A stretch of DNA of 36,518 bases from Candidatus Saccharibacteria bacterium RIFCSPHIGHO2_12_FULL_49_19 (GCA_001788565.1 MGCX01000010.1:1-36518); one strand, 5' to 3'; shown: positions 9,078 through 17,859, counted from the first letter of the stretch. The notes: generated by a model not told the origin, from the letters alone. Translations and numbers: made by a program.

Positions 9078-10061
9078 TTATCCTGTCCTTTGGTGCCGGT
9101 GATTCATTAACAGGTGGTGGGCGGCCATGGCGATGTGGTTATGGGTCAGCCCAAAATGTTTAAGAAGTTCTTCGGGTTTGCCTGATTCGCCAAAGCGGTC
9201 ACGGACCCCCACCCGGACTAGTGGTGTCGGCAGCTGTTCAGATAAGAGCTCGGCGACTGCACCCCCTAATCCGCCGTTGATCTGGGCTTCCTCAGCTGTT
9301 ACTACCAGCCGGGTTCGTGCTGCGCTATCCAAAATCATATCCGAATCCAGCGGCTTGATTGTTGGCGCATGGATTACCTCGGCGCGTATGTAATCCTTGG
9401 CTAGCATCTGTGCCGCCGCCATAGCCTGGTAGGTCATTGTGCCGGTTGAGACAATGGTGACATCGCTGCCCGGCCGAAAAATAAATGCCTTACCGATAGC
9501 AAAAGGTGTGTTGTCAGTAGTAATCACCGGTGTTGCTTCGCGGGTCAAGCGGATATAGTTGGGTCGCTCATCAGTAGCCATGGCCAAGGTAGCCTTAGCG
9601 GCTTCAACCGAATCAGCCGGCGCCAGCACAACCATATTTGGTAAGGCCCGCATTAGCGCTATGTCCTCAAGCATCTGATGAGTAGCTCCGTCAGCACCGA
9701 CACTGATACCAGCATGGGAGCCGGCAATCTTCACCGGCTGATCATTTAGGCATATTGTGGTACGAATCTGCTCCCAGTTGCGACCCGGACTAAAGGCCGC
9801 GTAGGAGCTGACAAAAGGAATCTTACCCATCGCCGCCAGCCCTGAACCAACGGTCACCAGGTTCTGCTCAGCTACACCGACTTGGATGAAACGTTCCGGA
9901 AAGGCATCGGCGAAGAGATTCATCCTAGTTGATTCCGTTAAATCGGCACACAGTGCTACGACATTCTCATGACGTTTACCAGCTTCCAACAGCCCTTTGC
10001 CGAAACCCAGCCGGATATCCTCTTTATCTAACTCACCTCTGGCAAGATGCATCTCGGTCAC
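9078..10061 (-). CDS. Transketolase, C-terminal (pyrimidine-binding) subunit
   Basis: 327 aa; FIQVGVAEQNLVTVGSGLAAMGKIPFVSSYAAF, HAGISVGADGATHQMLEDIALMRALPNMVVLAP. Confidence 0.95.
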   Translation of the reverse strand: MTEMHLARGELDKEDIRLGFGKGLLEAGKRHENVVALCADLTESTRMNLFADAFPERFIQVGVAEQNLVTVGSGLAAMGKIPFVSSYAAFSPGRNWEQIRTTICLNDQPVKIAGSHAGISVGADGATHQMLEDIALMRALPNMVVLAPADSVEAAKATLAMATDERPNYIRLTREATPVITTDNTPFAIGKAFIFRPGSDVTIVSTGTMTYQAMAAAQMLAKDYIRAEVIHAPTIKPLDSDMILDSAARTRLVVTAEEAQINGGLGGAVAELLSEQLPTPLVRVGVRDRFGESGKPEELLKHFGLTHNHIAMAAHHLLMNHRHQRTG

Positions 10062-10924
10062 TGGTGTTCACTCCTTATTTTTCCGCCAAGCGTACGCAGC
10101 TCTTTCAAGGCTTTGACAGCTTGTTCATGGTTAGGTGGAGCGCCATGCCAATGGAAGTCATACTCCATAAAATCAACGCCCTTCCCCGGAATGGTATGGG
10201 CAACAATGGCCACCGGGCGCTCGACTATGGCCTTAGCCATGGCACAGGCATCGATTACGGCTTCAATGTCGTTGCCGTCAATTTCCAGTACGTGCCAGCC
10301 AAAGCTTTCCCATTTAGCACTTAGGTCTTCGAGAGGCATCACGATTTCCGTCGGACCTTCGATTTGAATGTTATTGCGATCGATAATAGCTACCAGATTA
10401 TTAAGCTTGTACTTAGAGGCCAGCATAGCCGCCTCCCAACTATTACCTTCATCCAGCTCACCGTCGCTCATTACTACATAAACCCAACGGTGCTGAGCTT
10501 TGTTCATTCGAAGTCCCAGCGCCATTCCGCAGGCTTGACTTAGGCCGCTGCCTAAGGGCCCGCTGGTTGTTTCCATGCCGGGCAAACGCAGCCGCTCCGG
10601 GTGACCTTGCAGGCGTGTGCCAAACTGACGTAGGCTGATAAGTTCTTTTTTATCGAAGTAGCCGGCGTGGGCCATCGTGGCGTAACGGACCGGCACACAG
10701 TGTCCACTGGACAAGACTAAAATATCCCGTTCATCCCAATCAGGATTACCGGGGTCATGCTTTAAGATCTTAAAATAAAGCGCTGTGAATATGTCGGCCA
10801 ACCCTAACGGTCCGGCAGAGTGCCCACTGCCGGCATGTTCCAGCATCTTGATTACATCCATTCGGATATCGTTGGCGATTTTTTCCAGCTCGGCAGTTTT
10901 CAACTGTCTCGGAACTTTACCCAT
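10058..10924 (-). CDS. Transketolase, N-terminal (TPP-binding) subunit
   Basis: 288 aa; HAGSGHSAGPLGLADIFTALYF, DGELDEGNSWEAAMLASKYKLNNLVAIIDRNNIQIEG; overlaps the C-terminal subunit by 4 bp. Confidence 0.95.
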   Translation of the reverse strand: MGKVPRQLKTAELEKIANDIRMDVIKMLEHAGSGHSAGPLGLADIFTALYFKILKHDPGNPDWDERDILVLSSGHCVPVRYATMAHAGYFDKKELISLRQFGTRLQGHPERLRLPGMETTSGPLGSGLSQACGMALGLRMNKAQHRWVYVVMSDGELDEGNSWEAAMLASKYKLNNLVAIIDRNNIQIEGPTEIVMPLEDLSAKWESFGWHVLEIDGNDIEAVIDACAMAKAIVERPVAIVAHTIPGKGVDFMEYDFHWHGAPPNHEQAVKALKELRTLGGKIRSEHQ

Positions 10925-10953
10925 TACGCTTAAGATTATACCCAGATTGGTCT

Positions 10954-11631
10954 TCAGTTGGTAGCCAGCGTGTCGGTTGCAGTTTTGGCGAGGTGCCGGA
11001 GATTGTGGATAGTTTGAGCCGGGTCATCAGAGTTTTGGATAAAGCCCCCCACGTTTAAAACATCTACCCCGCCTTTTACCAGGGTCTGGATGTTACGATC
11101 ATTAATACCTCCGTCCCAGCCGATTTCAAGACTAGCCTTAAGCTGCTTTAGATCCCGAACTTTATGAAGCAAGGTCAAGTCAGAGTGGCCACCATAACTG
11201 CCTAAGTTTCCCGAGAAAATCAAAACATGATCAATAAGCTCCAAAGCTGGTTGAATCTTTTCGGGTGGAGTAGCCGGCAGCAAGGCTACCCCCACTTTAA
11301 CATCCGCCTGACGACAGAAATTGACTACTTGATTAAAGGAGCCTTTAGCTTCGGCGTGTACGATGATCAAGTTCGCAGGGTGGGCCAGAACCGTTTTTAC
11401 AGCTGGTAGGGGGTCTTCAAACATCAGATGGAAATCGGCCCTTACACCTACCGGCCACCAGGCCTGTTCGGGCTTAACGGTCGGTGCCTGGGCAAATTTA
11501 CCATCAGTTAAGTCGATCTGAATACGATCGGCCAGGCCGCCGACTCGCTCCATTTCTTCTTGGTAAATGTGCTCATCGGCCGCTAATATCGCCGGGCAAA
11601 CAGCTGCCATTCTAGTCTTCTCCGCTATCAA
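10954..11631 (-). CDS. rpe: Ribulose-phosphate 3-epimerase
   Basis: 225 aa; CPAILAADEHIYQEEMERV, IQIDLTDGKFA, DFHLMFEDPL, EIGWDGGINDRNIQTLVKGGVDVLNVGGFI. Confidence 0.92.
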   Translation of the reverse strand: MIAEKTRMAAVCPAILAADEHIYQEEMERVGGLADRIQIDLTDGKFAQAPTVKPEQAWWPVGVRADFHLMFEDPLPAVKTVLAHPANLIIVHAEAKGSFNQVVNFCRQADVKVGVALLPATPPEKIQPALELIDHVLIFSGNLGSYGGHSDLTLLHKVRDLKQLKASLEIGWDGGINDRNIQTLVKGGVDVLNVGGFIQNSDDPAQTIHNLRHLAKTATDTLATN

Positions 11632-12109
11632 TCTTCTTAATCCGTCTCTGGTGTCTTTCTTCGTTTGAAAATGGTGTCTTTAGCCAAAGCTCAATTACCT
11701 GCTTCATTTCTTCCAGTGAAACGAAGCGAGCGGCTAAGCTAAGACCGTTGGAGTCATTATGCTGGCGGCTAAGTCGAACAATCTCATAAGGATCATGACT
11801 GACCCGTCCGCTGGCATCAACAACTTTCTTGGCGATTGAAGGACCGTAAAATACGGCGCAGCGCACCCCGCGCTGTCGGTTAGCGGCTATGGCCTCGCCT
11901 TGACCGCTGCCGCCCAGGATAATTATCCGCTCAACTTCCCCGCTAGCCAGTGCTGAGGCCGCTGGAATAACAAAATCAGGGTAGTCATCGTCCGGTTGAA
12001 AAATTGGTGGACCTAAATTCTGACACTCATGACCCACCTCTTCCAGCCAGGCCTGCAACACTCCAAGATGCTCATACCCGGCGTGATCACTGGCTAAGGC
12101 TATCTTCAT
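11612..12109 (-). CDS. rpiB: Ribose-5-phosphate isomerase B (RpiB/LacAB family)
   Basis: 165 aa; MKIALASDHAGYEHL, IIILGGSGQGEAIAANRQRGVRCAVFYG. Confidence 0.93.
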   Translation of the reverse strand: MKIALASDHAGYEHLGVLQAWLEEVGHECQNLGPPIFQPDDDYPDFVIPAASALASGEVERIIILGGSGQGEAIAANRQRGVRCAVFYGPSIAKKVVDASGRVSHDPYEIVRLSRQHNDSNGLSLAARFVSLEEMKQVIELWLKTPFSNEERHQRRIKKIDSGED

Positions 12110-12123
12110 TAATGACCCGTTAG

Positions 12124-13644
12124 CTAGAAGTGGCGGAACTTGGATTGGTCATGCTTTTTATTGTTATCATCAGACAGCTCTAGAGAATCCGGCTCCTTTT
12201 TATCATGATCTTCCTCTACGTAAGCGTGCTTCTTTTTGTGGCCTGGGTCATTCTCCCCTCTTTGAGGAGCTGCCAATAACTCCTCGCCGGAGTGGCCGGC
12301 TGTCAGAAGCGACTCTGCTTTTGATATATCCATCGGCTTATCGTCTTTAGGTGACGAACCGTCGATTATAGTGTAGGGCTTGGCGTCAGCCCCCACGCTT
12401 TCGGGTCGGGGCTCAGACTCTTTGGGCGTCGGAGCCGATTTTTCCTCATTGTCGACATCGGCGGCTAGGCCCGGCTGATCGTCGGCTCCGGGGGTATTGC
12501 CAGACTCTTTACCAGATTTATCGGTACTTGGCTTTTCCTTCTCAGAATCAGCAGTAGCCGCGCCTTCTAATCCTTTATGAGCACCTTTGGGACCGTTTTT
12601 GGTATCATTTTCGTCCTTCATTTCGTTCTGATCCGAAGCTAATAACTTTCCGACGTCCGCCGTCAGTTCTATCAAACGATTGGAATACCCCCATTCGTTG
12701 TCATACCAGCCCACGACCTTAACCAGGTCCCCACCGACTACCGCCGTCAATTTCAGATCGACAATCACCGAATGGCTGTTACCGATAAAATCACTGCTGA
12801 CCAGCTCCTCCTCGGTCACATCGACAATACCTTGATAATAGGGGTCAGCGGCAGCTTTTTTTAAGACTTCATTAACTTCTTCAACCGTGGTATTGCGTCT
12901 GATAAGAACCGAAAAGTCACTAAGCGACACCACAGGTGTTGGTACCCGAATGCTCATCCCGCCAAACACCCCCTCTAGGGTGGGCAATGCTTTGGCCGCA
13001 GCAACAGAAGCACCAGTAGTCGTTGGCACGATATTGGTGGCGGCGTTGCGGGCCTCTCGGATATCTTTAGCCGGACCATCCAGCAGTACCTGGCTGGCGG
13101 TGTAGCTATGAATGGTTGTCATCATAGCTTTCTTAATACCAAAATTAGCCTCCAAGATAGCCATGATTGGTGTTATAGAGTTGGTGGTACAGGAAGCGTT
13201 GCTAATCACTTCGCCGGCTTGTTCAACTTTATCTTCGTTAACACCTAGGACTATGGTTTCAGCGCCCTCGCCTTTGGCCGGAGCGCTGATGATGACCTTT
13301 TTTGCACCAGCCTCGATGTGGGCCTTAGCTTTGGCTGGGTCGGTAAATAGACCAGTTGACTCAATTACTATATCTACCCCTAGGTCACGCCACGGCAGTT
13401 TGGTGGGGTCTTTCTCGGATAGGACTTTAATTTTCTGGCCATTGACAATGATATTTTGCTCATCCCAGTCAACGTCGTGTTGGTAAGCCCCGTAGTTGCT
13501 GTCGTGTTTGAGCAGATGAGCCAGGGTCTTGGTATCAGTCAGGTCGTTAACGGCCACGATTTCCAAATCGGGCCGCTCAAAGGCCACCTTAAAGGCATTG
13601 CGGCCGATACGACCGAACCCATTTATGGCGATTTTGGTTTTCAT
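12124..13644 (-). CDS. gap: Type I glyceraldehyde-3-phosphate dehydrogenase with ~170-aa charged C-terminal extension
   Basis: 506 aa; KIAINGFGRIGRNAF, ISNASCTTNSITPIMAIL, WYDNEWGYSNRLIELT; then low-complexity acidic/Lys-rich tail to ...HDQSKFRHF. Confidence 0.95.
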   Translation of the reverse strand: MKTKIAINGFGRIGRNAFKVAFERPDLEIVAVNDLTDTKTLAHLLKHDSNYGAYQHDVDWDEQNIIVNGQKIKVLSEKDPTKLPWRDLGVDIVIESTGLFTDPAKAKAHIEAGAKKVIISAPAKGEGAETIVLGVNEDKVEQAGEVISNASCTTNSITPIMAILEANFGIKKAMMTTIHSYTASQVLLDGPAKDIREARNAATNIVPTTTGASVAAAKALPTLEGVFGGMSIRVPTPVVSLSDFSVLIRRNTTVEEVNEVLKKAAADPYYQGIVDVTEEELVSSDFIGNSHSVIVDLKLTAVVGGDLVKVVGWYDNEWGYSNRLIELTADVGKLLASDQNEMKDENDTKNGPKGAHKGLEGAATADSEKEKPSTDKSGKESGNTPGADDQPGLAADVDNEEKSAPTPKESEPRPESVGADAKPYTIIDGSSPKDDKPMDISKAESLLTAGHSGEELLAAPQRGENDPGHKKKHAYVEEDHDKKEPDSLELSDDNNKKHDQSKFRHF

Positions 13645-13674
13645 AGCCCACCTCGAGTCATAGTCTTTACCTAA

Positions 13675-13703
13675 ATTGTAAGGTTTTATGACCGCGCATT
13701 CAA
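13675..13703 (-). promoter_or_regulatory. Candidate sigma70-type promoter for the gap...uvrB-direction operon (TTGAAT-17 bp-TACAAT)
   Basis: Minus strand: TTGAAT (13703-13698), 17-nt spacer, TACAAT (13680-13675), then SD-like GAGGTGGG before ATG at 13644. Confidence 0.6.
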
Positions 13704-13711
13704 CAGTTAAG

Positions 13712-14266
13712 TTACAGTAACCTTCTCAAACGGTCTATCGACTCTTGTAAGCCGTGTCCCCCAGGAGCCTTGGTTTGGACAAGAGTGAACCATCTAGCCC
13801 CGTCTATACCTTGGTCTTGGACCTCGCCGAGTTCCTCGCTGGCGGCAACAAAACCATATCGAAAATCGTGATGCCAATGATGCGGTTCTTTCTTTTTAGT
13901 GCTTGGATGGACCGGCCCGGTGATGATATGGATTGGTATGCGCTCGTCATCCGCTATATTTACCCGCCGGGCCAGTTTCACACCAGTCTCTTCGAATGCC
14001 TCGCGCTGAGCTGTTAGCCAAGGTCCGGCTTCGTGGCCGTCCCAGTGACCTCCCGGCTGCTGCCAGTTTCTTGAGTGTAGGTGATAAATAAATAATATCT
14101 TCTTTAAGTCAGGTGACAGGATAACAGCATCACCGGCGATATGCCCCCTAAAGTTGCGCCGGCTAGACAGTTTCTCACCATTTCTAATCTGATCAATTAG
14201 CAGTTCCAGTTTTGCTCTATCTTGCGGAAAAATACTAAGATACTTATCAACAACTTCAGCTAGCAT
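13712..14266 (-). CDS. NUDIX hydrolase
   Basis: 184 aa; GGHWDGHEAGPWLTAQREAFEETGV matches a Nudix-box-like pattern (G...REAFEETG). Confidence 0.88.
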   Translation of the reverse strand: MLAEVVDKYLSIFPQDRAKLELLIDQIRNGEKLSSRRNFRGHIAGDAVILSPDLKKILFIYHLHSRNWQQPGGHWDGHEAGPWLTAQREAFEETGVKLARRVNIADDERIPIHIITGPVHPSTKKKEPHHWHHDFRYGFVAASEELGEVQDQGIDGARWFTLVQTKAPGGHGLQESIDRLRRLL

Positions 14267-15074
14267 TATCTTGGGCTTGCTTAGCTAACTCGGGAGCAAC
14301 CTCTTTGACCGCCTCGGACAAGAGCTTGTGAACTTCATCAAAGACGACCGGACTTGTGGCTAATAGATCTGTATTATGAAAATCATAGTGGTCACTACCA
14401 ATATTTGCCGCAGCCCCACCTGCTCCCTCTATCATTAAGGCTCGTGGGGCGTAGTCCCATTCTTTTCCCGGGCTTTTGTAGACCACCAGACCCTCTAGAC
14501 TTCCCTCCAGTATCTCAAGGAAGTCACGGTGCACAGTTATGCCAGCAACCCTCGGTCGAAGTTTCTGATACATTACATAGCCTGCTGGTAAGCGCATGTT
14601 TACACTAAATTCTAACCAAGACCGATGCAGGGGTCGGTCGCTCAGCTTGACTACTTTCCCATTTTTGGTGGTGGGCATACCTCTTTCGGCGATGAACAGA
14701 TCATCTGTAGTAAGCCGGTAAGCTAGTGCATAGACTGGCTGGTCATTGTCTATGAAAGTTAGTATGTTTCTTACCCCCGGTAAACCCCTCACCAAAGCTT
14801 CTGTACCATCTATAGGATCAATCAGCCAATAGCTTTTTGCGCTACCCTCCTTGCCATGTTCTTCTCCCCAAAAACCAACTTTCGAATCATATGCTGAAAG
14901 GACGTCTTTAAGCTTAAGTTCCAGCTCTTTATCTAGGTGCGTCACGATTGACTTATCACTCTTGGTCTCAAATTCTACCTTACCGTGATAGCGCAAAATT
15001 TCCGGCCTAACCTCTTGCAGTAGGTCCATGATAATCTTCTGCGCTCCCCTAAAATAATCAGAAGTAAAGGTCAT
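14256..15074 (-). CDS. Inositol monophosphatase-family phosphatase
   Basis: 272 aa; GEEHG, YWLIDPIDGTEALVRGLP, GKEWDYAPRALMIEGAGG. Confidence 0.9.
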   Translation of the reverse strand: MTFTSDYFRGAQKIIMDLLQEVRPEILRYHGKVEFETKSDKSIVTHLDKELELKLKDVLSAYDSKVGFWGEEHGKEGSAKSYWLIDPIDGTEALVRGLPGVRNILTFIDNDQPVYALAYRLTTDDLFIAERGMPTTKNGKVVKLSDRPLHRSWLEFSVNMRLPAGYVMYQKLRPRVAGITVHRDFLEILEGSLEGLVVYKSPGKEWDYAPRALMIEGAGGAAANIGSDHYDFHNTDLLATSPVVFDEVHKLLSEAVKEVAPELAKQAQDNAS

Positions 15075-15601
15075 TGCTGCTTAGCACGAGCAATCGAATC
15101 GGCAACGACTTTCTTGGCTTCCTCAGCACCACCCCAACCTTTGAATTCTACTTCCACACCCTGCCAGTTATTTTTCCAGTCCTTATAGTGCCTATAGAAG
15201 TGCTCGACTTGTTTTTTAAAATGCTCGAGACCGGACAAGTCCTCGGCCCAATCCATGGTGATGTCATCGGCCGGGACGCAAATCAATTTTTCATCACCAC
15301 CATCTTCATCAATCATATAAAGAACCCCGATTGGCCGAGCAGGAACAACCACACCGTGAACAACGCTCTCATGAATGAGCAAGAGTGCATCCAGTGGGTC
15401 GCCATCTTCGCATAAAGTGCCGGGAACATAGCCATAGTCTGCCGGGCATCCCATGGTGGTGGCATTTACTCTATCGAGGGTCAGCCGCCCGGTATTCTTA
15501 TCAAATTCGTACTTGTTCCGCCCACCACCTTTTTGGATCTCAATTATTAGATTAACTTTGTCGGGTGTGCCGGGCCCCACATCTTGGTATGCCACTTCCA
15601 T
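15071..15601 (-). CDS. ppa: Inorganic pyrophosphatase (family I)
   Basis: 176 aa; KYEFDKNTGRLTLDR, DYGYVPGTLCEDGDPLDALLL; SD AAGGAGAGG immediately upstream of ATG. Confidence 0.95.
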   Translation of the reverse strand: MEVAYQDVGPGTPDKVNLIIEIQKGGGRNKYEFDKNTGRLTLDRVNATTMGCPADYGYVPGTLCEDGDPLDALLLIHESVVHGVVVPARPIGVLYMIDEDGGDEKLICVPADDITMDWAEDLSGLEHFKKQVEHFYRHYKDWKNNWQGVEVEFKGWGGAEEAKKVVADSIARAKQQ

Positions 15602-15641
15602 CCTCTCCTTAACGCTTTGGTTTTATTGTACACTAACTTGG

Positions 15642-16331
15642 ATGATAATTATCGGTCACCGCGGTGCTAAGGGTTTGGCTCCGGAGAACACCTTGGCCGC
15701 TGTAAAAACGGCTCTTAACCTCGGAGTCGACGAGATTGAAATTGATGTCCGGGTAACTAAGGATAGCGTCGTAATTCTCAACCACGATCCGTTCATACCC
15801 GGGCATCTAGGCCAGGAATTCTGGATAACCCATCACACCTACTCTGAGTTAAAGGAACACAAGCCTGATCTTGCTACGCTCGATGAAGTCATTAAGCTGG
15901 TCCGGCGCAAAAAAACGCTATTAGTCGAGGTAAAGCCCGACGTCAACATCGAACCGATAGTCAAATTAGTTAGACAGTATCTAAACAAAGGCTGGAAATC
16001 CAGCGATTTCTTGCTTGGTTCCTTCAGTAAAGAGACTCTGCTGGATCTCAATAGCTCGCTGCCTCAAGTTCAAAAAGTGGTCAATGAGCGGTGGTCCGGT
16101 ATCCGAGCTGTCCGCAGAGCCCGAGCCATCGGGACTAAACGCTTGAGTATGAACCAGCAAGTTTTATGGTCCGGTTATATAAGAATGATGTCGCGCCGCG
16201 GATTTCAAATTTACGCTTACCCGCTTAACGACCCCGGCCGAGCGCGCAAATGGGCCGACAAGGGCTTATTCGGAACAATTACCGATTTCCCTGATCGTTT
16301 TACAAAAGGCCGTCACAAAATTTCAGAGTAG
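15642..16331 (+). CDS. Glycerophosphodiester phosphodiesterase family protein
   Basis: MIIIGHRGAKGLAPENTLAAVKTALNLGVDEIEIDVRVTKDSVVILNHD; start trimmed from the 15453 ORF because the extra N-terminus is antisense to the PPase gene. Confidence 0.92.
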   Translation: MIIIGHRGAKGLAPENTLAAVKTALNLGVDEIEIDVRVTKDSVVILNHDPFIPGHLGQEFWITHHTYSELKEHKPDLATLDEVIKLVRRKKTLLVEVKPDVNIEPIVKLVRQYLNKGWKSSDFLLGSFSKETLLDLNSSLPQVQKVVNERWSGIRAVRRARAIGTKRLSMNQQVLWSGYIRMMSRRGFQIYAYPLNDPGRARKWADKGLFGTITDFPDRFTKGRHKISE

Positions 16332-17323
16332 CTGCGCCGGTCGGTCTTCATTGATCGGCGGGGTAACTCCAGACGCTTTCGCGCCGGGATTTGATCCAAG
16401 TACTCACGGATGGTCAATGCCGCGGTAGCTCCCTCACCGACCGCACTGGCGATCTGCTCGGTAGCACCGGAACGGACATCTCCGGCGCAGAAGACTCCCA
16501 AAACGTTAGTACCAAGATCCGAATTAGTTTTCACAAAACCCCGCTCATCGAGTTCAACTCCACTGCCGTCCAAGAACTTAGTATTAGGACTTAAGCCCAC
16601 GAAAACAAATACTCCGTCGGTTGGGAACTCGACCTTTTGACCGGTTGTTTTATCAGTGCCGATGACCTTGGTAACTTTGCCGTTTTCACCAACTATTTCA
16701 TCCGTTGCGGTATTAAAGTGCACCGTTATTTTGTCAGTGTGTTTAGCTTTTAGTTCATCCTGTAGTACCTGGCTGGCCCGAAACTCCGGCCCGCGTACCA
16801 GCATGTCTATGTGGCTGGCAAATTTCGTTAAAAACATACCTTCCTGAACCGCGGAGTTGCCTCCACCGACCACCACCAGACGTTTGTCGCGGTAAAAGGC
16901 TCCGTCGCAAGTCGCGCAGTAGTGAACGCCTTTGGCGTAATACTCCATCTCTCCGGTAACACCGATTTTTTTATAGTCATTACCCGTGGCAATCAACACG
17001 GCCCGAGCTTCAATTTCACCGTCGTGAGTTTTTACCAACTTATTATCACCCTTGGAGCCAATTGATAATACTTCATCCAGTTCAATCTTGGCCCCAAAAC
17101 GCTCGGCTTGGGCGCGCATCGCTTCGCTCAACTCCATCCCCGACACTCCCTTGGCAAAACCCGGGTAGTTATCAATCCAATCAGTGACTGCGGCCAACCC
17201 TCCGATGGCGCCTTTTTCAATCAGCAGTGTGTCGATGTCTTCACGTGACGCATAAAGCGCCGCCGAAAGCGCCGCTGGTCCGGCCCCAACAACAACAAGG
17301 TCGCGGACCTTGCTATCTTCCAT
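16313..17323 (-). CDS. trxB: Thioredoxin reductase (TrxB-like FAD/NAD(P) oxidoreductase)
   Basis: VVVGAGPAALSAALYASRE, HYCATCDGAFYRDKRLVVVGGGNSAVQEG, GVFCAGDVRSGATEQIASAVGEGATAAL; ORF extends to 17344, MEDSKVRD start chosen. Confidence 0.95.
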   Translation of the reverse strand: MEDSKVRDLVVVGAGPAALSAALYASREDIDTLLIEKGAIGGLAAVTDWIDNYPGFAKGVSGMELSEAMRAQAERFGAKIELDEVLSIGSKGDNKLVKTHDGEIEARAVLIATGNDYKKIGVTGEMEYYAKGVHYCATCDGAFYRDKRLVVVGGGNSAVQEGMFLTKFASHIDMLVRGPEFRASQVLQDELKAKHTDKITVHFNTATDEIVGENGKVTKVIGTDKTTGQKVEFPTDGVFVFVGLSPNTKFLDGSGVELDERGFVKTNSDLGTNVLGVFCAGDVRSGATEQIASAVGEGATAALTIREYLDQIPARKRLELPRRSMKTDRRSYSEIL

Positions 17324-17372
17324 TTGAATTTTTCCAATCCACAATCAACTATCTATTTTACATATATTCACC

Positions 17373-17484
17373 CCTAGCACCTAGCAACTGTTATTTTTGG
17401 CACCTCGGAAGCACCAAATGTGTTAAAACTAAACATATTTGGTGACCCGCACGTGCCACGAAATAATGGTTGCTAGATGTTAGG
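17373..17484. repeat. 112-bp nested inverted repeat / cruciform between glutaredoxin-like gene and trxB
   Basis: Outer arms 17373-17403 and 17453-17484 (27 of 32 aligned columns match); inner arms CACCAAATGTGTT (17412-17424) and AACATATTTGGTG (17432-17444), 12/13 complementary; symmetric 8-nt internal loops. Confidence 0.85.
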
Positions 17485-17728
17485 CGATAGCGGGGGCTAA
17501 CTGGGAAAGGTTATACCCCACAACTACTTTTTTGGTGTCGTCTTGTTTAGTAATCACTGTAATAGGTACGGTCAGCGATCCGCTTAATGACAAGGCCTCG
17601 GCTTGTCGCTCGGGATGCTCCTCCAAGTTTACTATCTCGTAATTTAAACCCTTGCTGTCAAGATAGCGCTTGACCATCCCGCAATAAGAGCAAGTATTAG
17701 TAGTATAGATGGTGATGTTAGTAGCCAC
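17480..17728 (-). CDS. Glutaredoxin/NrdH-like redoxin
   Basis: 82 aa; YTTNTCSYCGMVKRYLDSKGLNYEIVNLEEHPE...GSLTVPITVI; GTG start with GAGGAGG SD. Confidence 0.9.
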   Translation of the reverse strand: MATNITIYTTNTCSYCGMVKRYLDSKGLNYEIVNLEEHPERQAEALSLSGSLTVPITVITKQDDTKKVVVGYNLSQLAPAIA

Positions 17729-17781
17729 TTATGCACCCTCCTCATAGTTTGTTTTTATGTTTGCTTTGGTGACTAATGCTC

Positions 17782-17811
17782 AGTCTAGCCTAGTGCCATA
17801 GGTAGTGTCAA
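17782..17811 (-). promoter_or_regulatory. Candidate promoter for redoxin/trxB unit (TTGACA-18 bp-TAGACT)
   Basis: Minus strand TTGACA at 17811-17806, 18-nt spacer, TAGACT at 17787-17782. Confidence 0.45.
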
Positions 17812-17859
17812 GACCGCTACATATTGTGTTTTTAACCCCAGAAATCCACAGCTCAATTA

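Noticed and set aside
9078-10924. Split transketolase as a frameshifted single gene
   Set aside because: Two-gene transketolases with a 4-bp overlap are common in bacteria and archaea; both halves have proper starts and stops.
12887-13674. Plus-strand ORFs antisense to GAPDH
   Set aside because: Mirror the codon bias of the GAPDH gene; no independent evidence.
15453-15641. N-terminal extension of the GDPD ORF
   Set aside because: Lies antisense to the PPase coding region; the GDPD fold starts at MIIIGHRGA (15642).
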